From NCBI GenBank assembly GCA_947174455.1, contig CAMWIZ010000010.1, forward strand, positions 1 through 11,520: a stretch of 11,520 nt of DNA, read 5' to 3'. Of the stretch, positions 1 to 6,600 are shown one piece after another. The translations under genes and the position numbers were made by a program. The stretch's first letter is position 1; each line of letters begins with the position of its first letter. The notes beneath the pieces were generated by a model that was not told where the DNA came from, searched no databases, and saw only the letters and a program-made list of their open reading frames with translations. The stretch comes from an uncultured Clostridia bacterium (lineage in GTDB: Bacteria > Bacillota > Clostridia > Oscillospirales > Acutalibacteraceae).

Positions 1-141
1 AACGCATACACCTCCGGGGTGGTTGACAACTTCCCGTTTTGCGGTCGCTCCGTTGGGCAGTTTTGCGGTATCTAATTTAAGGGTAACTATTTTCCCTTCA
101 TAAATCTTTTCCGACTTCAAAGTTTTTTCTTCAAGCTTCAT
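1..141 (-). CDS. nudF: ADP-ribose pyrophosphatase-type Nudix hydrolase, N-terminal fragment (cut by window edge)
   Basis: Partial gene read leftward from an ATG at 141-139. The 47 visible codons contain EKIYEGKIVTLKLDTAKLPN followed by AKREVVNHPGGV. This is the typical N-terminal beta-sheet region of Firmicutes ADP-ribose pyrophosphatases, which hydrolyse ADP-ribose to AMP and ribose-5-phosphate in the cytoplasm. The start is supported by a ribosome binding site AAAGGA (complement of 151-156) nine bases upstream. The catalytic Nudix box (GX5EX7REUXEEXGU) would lie further downstream, beyond the window, so activity cannot be judged. It is transcribed divergently from the M14 peptidase gene. 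The family call comes from the recognisable N-terminal pattern alone; another Nudix subfamily is possible. Confidence 0.8.
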   Translation of the reverse strand, partial: MKLEEKTLKSEKIYEGKIVTLKLDTAKLPNGATAKREVVNHPGGVCV

Positions 142-214
142 AGCATATTTTCCTTTCACGGTGCATATATATTACAGTAATACACCCCTTGTTTTTTGAG
201 CCTGCAACAATCGC

Positions 215-220
215 ATTGTA
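215..220 (-). promoter_or_regulatory. possible extended -10 of the nudF-like gene
   Basis: On the minus strand this reads TACAAT preceded by TGG, giving a TGn extended -10, about 75 bases upstream of the nudF-like start codon. No good -35 box is seen at 17 bp spacing. It is a weak prediction, made mainly because the 139-bp divergent spacer must hold a promoter for this gene. Confidence 0.25.
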
Positions 221-280
221 CCAAATTAAGCTTTTTGAAAGATTTCCGATTCCCAAAGTGATGACAAATACAGAAATGGA

Positions 281-1159
281 GTGGTTAATATAGTTGAACT
301 GCAAACCTTTAAAAAGAGAATAACCGAAAATTACTCTTTCGTCAATAGCGAGGTTATCGGTTACACACACTGTAACAGAGAAATCAACGCATACACTATC
401 GGCAGCGATAGTCAGGAGGTGCTGTATATAGGCTGTGTTCACGGCATGGAGTACATAACTTCTCGGCTCTTGATGAGATATTTTATGCGGCTGTGCGAAC
501 ATTATAAGTGCTGCAAAAATCTTAACGGCTATGCTGTGCGGGACTTTTTGAGAAAAAGGGGCTTGACAGTCGTGCCGTGTTTGAATCCCGACGGTGCGTC
601 TATCAGCCGTATTGGAGCAAACTCCGCAGGGGAGCTGTCGCATTTTGTTGAAAGAGCAGCAGGAGCAGATACCTCACATTGGCAGGCAAATGCAGTTGGA
701 GTTGATATCAACCACAATTTTAACGCAGACTGGGAGGACGTCCGCCGTCGTGAGCGTGAACAGGGGATTTTTCGTCCCTGCCCGTCAAAGTTCGGGGGAG
801 AGTACCCCGAAAGTGAGCCTGAAACAAAAGCAATAACAAACTATTGCCGAACCCACAACATTCGCCATGCAATAGCATTTCACAGCCAAGGTGAGGAAAT
901 ATACTACCGCTTTGGGGAGAATACCCCCCAACGTTCCGAAAGAATGGCAAATATAATGAAAATGCTGACAAGCTACACCGTCACAGACCCTACAGGCACT
1001 GCTGTTGGCGGTGGATTTAAGGATTGGTTTATAGAGGAGTTTGGACGCTCTGCATTCACGGTGGAAGTGGGCATGGGCAAAAACCCACTGCCGGACAGTG
1101 ATTTAGACTCCATATATGACCGCTTGGAGGAAATGCTTACTACTATGGCAATAGTTTAA
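281..1159 (+). CDS. zinc carboxypeptidase, peptidase M14 family, cytoplasmic form
   Basis: A 292-residue metallopeptidase. The visible M14 signatures in order are: HGME (His54, Glu57), the first zinc ligands; NPDG (102-105); GVDINHNF (140-147); GGEYPESEPET (172-182); His201 in AFHSQGEEIYY, the third zinc ligand; and Glu262 in FTVEVGMGKNPLP, the catalytic glutamate. The order and spacing fit the clostridial M14 group related to gamma-D-glutamyl-meso-diaminopimelate peptidases, which trim cell-wall peptides; the substrate here is inferred. The usual NRNF motif is NHNF, so the arginine that binds a free C-terminal carboxylate in carboxypeptidase A is replaced by His145. There is no signal peptide, LysM or SH3 domain, so it probably acts in the cytoplasm on imported muropeptides. 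The start is uncertain: GTG at 281 is the first usable in-frame initiator after the TGA at 236, and the upstream ribosome binding site is poor. Confidence 0.85.
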   Translation: MVNIVELQTFKKRITENYSFVNSEVIGYTHCNREINAYTIGSDSQEVLYIGCVHGMEYITSRLLMRYFMRLCEHYKCCKNLNGYAVRDFLRKRGLTVVPCLNPDGASISRIGANSAGELSHFVERAAGADTSHWQANAVGVDINHNFNADWEDVRRREREQGIFRPCPSKFGGEYPESEPETKAITNYCRTHNIRHAIAFHSQGEEIYYRFGENTPQRSERMANIMKMLTSYTVTDPTGTAVGGGFKDWFIEEFGRSAFTVEVGMGKNPLPDSDLDSIYDRLEEMLTTMAIV

Positions 1160-1207
1160 TTCTTGACATATTGTGTGAAACTTTTTAAATATGGTTTTGA
1201 CAGATTG

Positions 1208-1236
1208 TTGAAATCCCTGCGTATAAATGGTATAAT
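1208..1236 (+). promoter_or_regulatory. metG promoter
   Basis: TTGAAA (1208-1213), a 17-bp spacer, then TATAAT (1231-1236) preceded by TGG, so an extended -10 as well. This predicts transcription starting near 1243 and a leader of about 120 nt before metG. A second -35-like TTGACA lies at 1163-1168 just after the M14 stop codon, with a poor -10, and another TTGACA at 1197-1202 has a less suitable spacing. No terminator is visible between the M14 gene and metG, so some read-through is possible. Confidence 0.75.
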
Positions 1237-1242
1237 AATCCT

Positions 1243-1364
1243 TAAAGATTTATACCGACCTCCAATATTGTGATATGCATCAATGCTGTAGATGCAGGTT
1301 TAATTTTAATCGGCAAGAACTTAGTTGGAATGTCGGTATTATGACAGGGAGGACACTTTATATT
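1243..1364 (+). promoter_or_regulatory. structured 5' leader of metG, class unknown
   Basis: The leader can close on itself. ATACCGAC (1252-1259) pairs perfectly with GTCGGTAT (1332-1339), and TCCAA (1261-1265) continues the stem with TTGGA (1325-1329) across a small internal loop. Inside it, TGCATC (1276-1281) and GATGCA (1291-1296) form a second hairpin. The purine-rich ribosome binding site AGGGAGGA (1346-1353) lies seven bases beyond the closing stem. No U-tract follows the stem, so any control would act on translation or RNA stability. I could not match it to a T-box, SAM or other riboswitch class I know. The pairing is seen; the regulatory role is inferred. Confidence 0.45.
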
Positions 1365-3320
1365 ATGAGTAAGGGCAAGTTCTATATTACTACACCTATT
1401 TATTATCCGTCAGGTAATCCGCATATCGGTCACTGCTATACTACTGTAGCGTGTGACTCAATCGCACGTTATAAGCGTATGCAGGGCTACGACGTTATGT
1501 TCCTTACGGGTACGGACGAGCATGGCTTGAAAATTGAGCAGAAAGCTAAGGAAAGGGGTATTACCCCCCAGCAGTATGTTGATGAGATAGTTGCCGTTTT
1601 CAAAAATTTGTGGGAGTATATGAACATCAGCTATGACAGATATATCCGCACCACAGATGATTATCATGTTGAATCTGTGCAGACAATCTTTAAAACTCTT
1701 TATGACAAAGGTTATATATACAAGGGCGAGTACAGCGGAAAGTACTGCACTCCGTGTGAAAGCTTCTGGACGGACAGCCAGCTTGTTGACGGAAAATGCC
1801 CCGAATGCGGACGTGATGTTACCGAGGCAAAGGAAGAGGCTTATTTCTTTAAAATGTCGCCATTTGCTGAGCGTTTGGAAAAGCTTTTGACAGAAACGGA
1901 TTACCTCAGACCCAAAACCCGTGCAGTCGAGCTTGTTAATAATTTCATAAAGCCCGGCTTGGAGGATGTGTGCGTGTCCAGAACTACCTTTAAGTGGGGC
2001 GTGCCTGTTTCCTTTGATGACAAGCATGTGGTTTATGTTTGGATAGATGCTTTGTCAAATTATATATCTGCTTTGGGCTATGCAAACGGCAAATTTGCCG
2101 ATTTTGACAAGTTTTGGCCCGTCGATGTCCACATGGTTGCAAAGGATATCATGCGTTTCCATGCCATTATTTGGCCTGCAATGCTCATGGCGTTGGAACT
2201 TCCGCTTCCTAAGCACCTTGCAGTGCATGGTTGGATTACCTTTAACGGTCAGAAAATGAGCAAGTCCCTCGGTAATGTTGTTGACCCGTTTGTACTTGGC
2301 AAAAGGTACGGTGCAGACGCAATCCGCTATCATATTCTTCGTGAAATGGCACTTGGTGCAGACAGCTCCTTCTCCAATGAAATTATGATTACAAGAATTA
2401 ACTCAGATTTAGCAAACGGTTTGGGCAATCTGGTTTCCCGTACTGTTGCCATGGTTGAAAAGTACTTTGGCGGTACACTGCCTGTTGAGCGTCAGAGTGG
2501 AGATTTTGATGACGAGCTTATATCTATGGCGGCTGAACTTCGCAGTAAGGTTGACGAGTTTGTAGAGAAAACACAGCTTAACAACGCTTTGGCGGAAATA
2601 TTCAAGGTGGTTTCCCGTGCTAACAAGTATATAGATGAAACAACACCGTGGATTTTGGCAAAGGATGAGGGCAACAAGGCAAGACTGGCGACGGTTTTGT
2701 ATAATTTGCTTGACACAGTAAGAATAGTTTCAGTTCTTTTATCTGCATTTATGCCAACTACCATGCCTAAGGTGTGGGAGCAGATTGGTGTGCAGGGTGA
2801 CTCTGCTCTCTATGATAATGCAGACAGGTTTAATATCTTGCCGTTAGATGTTACCGTGAAAAAGGGCGAGGCACTTTTCCCAAGAATAGATGTTGAAAAG
2901 GAAATAGAGGAACTTAACGCAATTATCTCCGAAAATGCGGCAAAGGCTCAGGCAGCAGAGCAGAAAGGCACTGCTTCGGCAAAGGTTGAAGGCATAGCAA
3001 AAATTGCGATTGATGACTTTGCAAAGGTTGATTTAAAGGTAGCAAAGGTTATTGCTTGTGAACCTGTCAAGCGTTCCAAAAAGCTTCTTAAGCTTACGCT
3101 TAACGACGGAAGCTCAGAAAGAACGGTTGCATCGGGTATTTCGGAATATTACAAACCCGACGAGCTTGTCGGTCATAATGTGATAATTGTCGCAAATTTG
3201 AAATCGGCTAAGCTTTGCGGCGTTGAAAGTCAGGGCATGATTTTGGCAGCGGATTGCTTGGACGGCGGTGTAAAGGTAATATTTGTTGACAATATACAGC
3301 CCGGAAGTAAGATTAGATAA
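1365..3320 (+). CDS. metG: methionyl-tRNA synthetase with C-terminal tRNA-binding domain
   Basis: Charges tRNA-Met with methionine in the cytoplasm. The protein has 651 residues, close to other Firmicutes MetG (about 650-660). Visible landmarks: the class I HIGH motif in NPHIGH (His20-His23); TGTDEHG (48-54); four zinc-knuckle cysteines Cys128, Cys131, Cys145 and Cys148; VYVWIDALSNY (223-233); and KMSKS (297-301). These are followed by the helical anticodon-binding domain, an Ala/Glu/Lys-rich linker (about 505-540) and an OB-fold tRNA-binding domain (about 543-651) containing FAKVDLKVAKVI and the SQGMILAA motif. The ATG at 1365 is chosen because MSKGKFYITTPIYYPSG is the family N-terminus and AGGGAGGA sits 11 bases upstream. 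The in-frame ATGs at 1275 and 1341 would add unconserved residues. It is driven by its own promoter, and nothing looks damaged. Confidence 0.97.
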   Translation: MSKGKFYITTPIYYPSGNPHIGHCYTTVACDSIARYKRMQGYDVMFLTGTDEHGLKIEQKAKERGITPQQYVDEIVAVFKNLWEYMNISYDRYIRTTDDYHVESVQTIFKTLYDKGYIYKGEYSGKYCTPCESFWTDSQLVDGKCPECGRDVTEAKEEAYFFKMSPFAERLEKLLTETDYLRPKTRAVELVNNFIKPGLEDVCVSRTTFKWGVPVSFDDKHVVYVWIDALSNYISALGYANGKFADFDKFWPVDVHMVAKDIMRFHAIIWPAMLMALELPLPKHLAVHGWITFNGQKMSKSLGNVVDPFVLGKRYGADAIRYHILREMALGADSSFSNEIMITRINSDLANGLGNLVSRTVAMVEKYFGGTLPVERQSGDFDDELISMAAELRSKVDEFVEKTQLNNALAEIFKVVSRANKYIDETTPWILAKDEGNKARLATVLYNLLDTVRIVSVLLSAFMPTTMPKVWEQIGVQGDSALYDNADRFNILPLDVTVKKGEALFPRIDVEKEIEELNAIISENAAKAQAAEQKGTASAKVEGIAKIAIDDFAKVDLKVAKVIACEPVKRSKKLLKLTLNDGSSERTVASGISEYYKPDELVGHNVIIVANLKSAKLCGVESQGMILAADCLDGGVKVIFVDNIQPGSKIR

Positions 3321-3356
3321 GTACGTGAGCGTAAATAGCAAAGGAATGTTAAAAGT

Positions 3357-3386
3357 GGCAGCTTGCATTTTGCAGGCTGCCCTTTC
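3357..3386 (+). terminator. hairpin after metG, probable weak terminator
   Basis: GGCAGC (3357-3362) pairs with GCTGCC (3376-3381). The stem continues inward through a T-G, a T-A and three more pairs to a TTT loop at 3368-3370, making 11 bp. The tail CTTTCACATTATC is only modestly T-rich on the plus strand, and on the minus strand the stem is followed by ACTTTTAAC. It is well placed 36 bases after the metG stop, but is not a textbook terminator. Confidence 0.55.
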
Positions 3387-3476
3387 ACATTATCTTAACA
3401 TAATCATCACATTCGTTCGCATTTTGCACAGATAAAAACCGATTGTGACACTTTTTTTATTGTTTACGAAGTAAGC

Positions 3477-3495
3477 TTTGTTAAAAATTAACAAA
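3477..3495. promoter_or_regulatory. 19-bp perfect dyad upstream of the pilin promoter, possible operator
   Basis: TTTGTTAA (3477-3484), AAA, TTAACAAA (3488-3495) form a perfect inverted repeat about 40 bp upstream of the -35 box of the pilin operon. The compact, AT-rich symmetry suits a dimeric DNA-binding protein better than a terminator. No regulator gene is present nearby, so the protein is unknown. Confidence 0.35.
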
Positions 3496-3521
3496 AGACG
3501 GCTATGAAAATTCTAATAAAA

Positions 3522-3557
3522 ACAGCAAAAAAAGTATTGGATTATTTTCTTTGCTGT
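3522..3557. promoter_or_regulatory. inverted repeat flanking the -35 box, possible operator
   Basis: ACAGCAAA (3522-3529) and TTTGCTGT (3550-3557) are perfect inverted half-sites with a 28-bp centre-to-centre distance. One half lies just upstream of the -35 hexamer and the other between -35 and -10. A protein bound to both would sit on the RNA polymerase site, which suggests repression. This is inferred from position only. Confidence 0.35.
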
Positions 3558-3565
3558 ATTATAAT
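3537..3565 (+). promoter_or_regulatory. promoter of the pilin operon
   Basis: TTGGAT (3537-3542), a 17-bp spacer and a perfect TATAAT (3560-3565) give a good vegetative-type promoter, with transcription predicted to start near 3572. This leaves a leader of about 105 nt before the giant pilin gene. It is the only strong promoter seen in front of the three pilin genes. Confidence 0.7.
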
Positions 3566-3571
3566 GTAAGT

Positions 3572-3676
3572 GTGTATTACTATCCTTATATATGGGTAGT
3601 CGGTTTCCCCTTTTTATAAACTCCAGGGGAGAACGGGGCGATTTATTTCAGAATTAAAAGGAAAGGGTGTTTTGTT
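3572..3676 (+). promoter_or_regulatory. 5' leader of the pilin operon with two potential hairpins
   Basis: ACTATCC (3579-3585) can pair with GGGTAGT (3594-3600) around an eight-base AT loop. TCCCC (3606-3610) can pair with GGGGA (3626-3630), or its CCCC can pair instead with GGGG at 3634-3637, giving two mutually exclusive partners. The leader ends in a purine-rich stretch AAAGGAAAGGG (3657-3667) that serves as ribosome binding site. Clostridial type IV pilus operons can be controlled by c-di-GMP riboswitches, but I see none of the conserved core of either class here. Confidence 0.35.
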
Positions 3677-6600
3677 TTGATGAGTATTAAGAACTATGTT
3701 CAGCAGAAAAAAACAAAACAAGGTATGGCGTTATCTACGGTTATGGCTATATCAATAGTCTTGCTTATCTTGGTAACCATGCTGGTTTCAATGGCAACAT
3801 TGAACATCACAACCACACAGGCTACCATAGGTCAAAGAGATGCGTACATACAGGCGAAAAGTGCCATTGCCTTTGCCGAGTCGTACTATATCTCACACGA
3901 TGATGAAATTCCAGGTGTGAGCAGCAACTACGGCGAAGCGTTAATGGTGTTTCACGACAAGCAGGTGTATAACGGTGCATCTGTCTATATCACCAAGGAG
4001 GGTACTACCGAAAAGGTAAGTGCCGATGATATAGAAAAGATTAAAGATGCCTCATCGGGAACTTATCTCGAGGTTATCAACACAGGTGCAGAGCTTCAGC
4101 TAATGGCGACGAGTTATTATAATGAGTCAAGTGCTTACGCATTGACTAAGGAAATAAAGCTCACTGCCAATGACAGCAGAGTGGGCAATGCATTTAACGG
4201 TACTATTAAGTATGATATTGGCAGTGAAACAAGATACCTGCGTATTCACGTTAGACCAAAGACAGTTAATCAGTTCACAAATCTAACGCTGTATTCATGG
4301 GGATTTGATGTAAATTCACCGTCCGCAAGCGGTAAGGCACCGGGTACATCCTCTGTTGTAAATCATCTGACAAACAGCTCAGAGAACAATAACAGCTCGA
4401 ATTCTAAGATACTTAACCCATCCGGCTTTTGGATTTATGGTGGTGGTATGGATGAGCCTTCAGGTGTAATGACCTATGAAGGCAACGGTTGGTATCTCTA
4501 CACAATGGAATTTTCAAGCACGGTGAATGTCAACACAGTCAATTTCATTGTTCATAGTGCGGGTACTGTGCGTTCCTCAGGCTATAACAGCCAGTCGTGG
4601 GAGTTCTATGGTTTACCTGTTCCAAAGCTGACGGGTGCTGCAAACGGTGCTGATGTGTATATAACACTAAATAAGGATTATTTGCAGGATGCAAAGCAAG
4701 GTAGTGATAATCTTGGTTTAGCTGAATTAAGCGGCTCGCATACTGATTTTGACGATTCCAGCCGTTGGTACCAGAACCTCGGCAACACGCCGAAGAACTT
4801 TGCTTCTTTTGCCAGCAGATACTACTCGGTGTACACTAAACATGAGGAAACGATCATTCATTACAGACATTCCGGCGACACAGACGGCTCTAAGTTTGGT
4901 GGTGGATCCGGTTGGGATTATGAGGGTTACGGCTGGTACCGAACCACTGCCGATTCTCTCAGTGGCTCAGTATCTATCGGAAGTGACTCATTCGGCTACG
5001 GCGGTCATATTGTAAGCCAAAACGCTTACGGTAGAGAAACTGTTCAGGAGATGTTTATTGTTACAAACAGCATGGGCGAGAACAAAGCCTTTGACTATGA
5101 AAGTGATGCAAACGCATGGCTTATATCCGAGGGTGACGCAACTGCGGCTGATTATGTAACAATTTACGCAAAGGGAGATCAGCAGGATATTTCCGCACCA
5201 AAGAATACAGAGATTACTTATACCTATACAAAAGCTGCAGGCGGCAGTTCTACACCAACTCCTCCTACCGGAACTTTATCGTCAAATTCCGGTGAAGCTC
5301 CTGTGGCTGTAAGTGCTGCTTTAACAAAAGGCTACAAGACTCCGACTGCGTCTGCAATGGCATATGTGCCGGAGGCAAGCGGTGATTCATTCGGTGCTTT
5401 TGATTCTGAAAATAACAGAAGAATTTACTACAGAGCTACTGTTGACAGAAACGATGATACTAGGGAATGGGATGCAACAGGCGGATATACGTTGACTTAT
5501 GCAGGAACAAGCGTGGAAATGATACAGGTCGACTGCACAAATCCTAACGGTATATATAAGTCTGACTACTTCTATGCAGATGTTCCGAATACTATTACAT
5601 CGGTAACAATCAATCCTAATGACGGCAACGGTGACCATTATGTTGACATAACGCTCCCTGACGGTGAGAGTATTGTGTTCGCTGAGGATACATCGGTTAT
5701 TTCAGGCGGTAAGACAGTATATTACCTGAACAAGAGTAACAGAATTGATACAACACCTTGTATCAATGAATATGGCGACTCATGGCAGCTTGCTATGGAC
5801 AGCGGTTCGTACTTTGGTACTCCAATGGTTAACTTGGAGGGCAACCTTTGGTGGGCTCATGTTCCGACACTTTCTAACAATATTAAAATATCTAAGTGGG
5901 AAGACGGTTCGGCAAGCATAACAGCCTACCTTGACTACGCTTCCGAAAACATGGTTATTTCTGTAGATGACAGCGGAAACCCAACCGTTATGACTCTTGA
6001 AGAAGCGAGAAATTACGGTGGTTCGGGTTATCGTATAGTAGGTACAACAAATCTTTCCACAGGCTGGACGCATAATTTTGACGATGCAGTTCCGATGATA
6101 AGCCTTGACGGCGGTTTGACCTACTACTACACATATAGTGCACTTCCCGCAGGTTCCTACAGGCTTAAGGTTATCAGCGAGGAGGCAAGGCTTGATACAC
6201 CTGATGAAGAGGGCAAAACAATTAACTATGATTATTCCTGGGGTACAGAGTACGGCTCAGGCAGTCCTGACTTTACATTTGTACTTAATTCTCAAAGCAA
6301 GGTTACTGTTACAATAACCGTGAATGAGGGCGGTTCATCTTCTCAGGTTACCTACGCACATGAGTCTTTCGGCGGACCGAACGTAACATGGACGACAGTT
6401 GGCTTCTATAATAACAAACTGGAGCATATGACAGACAGCACTCAGACAACAGAGTTTACTACACCTTGGAGCGAGGTTTGGGTAACGTATGTTCTTAACG
6501 GTTCTACAAGCTGTGCTAAAATTGGCGACGAGGGTATAGACGGCGACTTCTACTGGGCAAAGGATTCTATGGCTCTTGTTCCTAAGGAAGCAGAGTACAT

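Noticed and set aside
131..643. A 170-codon open frame on the minus strand
   Set aside because: It overlaps the M14 gene on the other strand, has no family pattern, and its end lies out of frame across the better supported nudF-like start.
1275..1364. Upstream in-frame extension of metG starting at ATG 1275
   Set aside because: The added residues are unlike any MetG N-terminus, and the ribosome binding site points to ATG 1365; the stretch is better read as leader RNA.
1243..1364. T-box riboswitch for metG
   Set aside because: The leader is short, with no recognisable T-box bulge sequence and no terminator-antiterminator pair.
1458..2027. A 189-codon open frame on the minus strand
   Set aside because: It lies wholly inside metG, whose motifs are unmistakable; the sequence looks like an antisense shadow.
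3572..3676. c-di-GMP riboswitch in front of the pilin operon
   Set aside because: None of the conserved core sequences of class I or II could be found.
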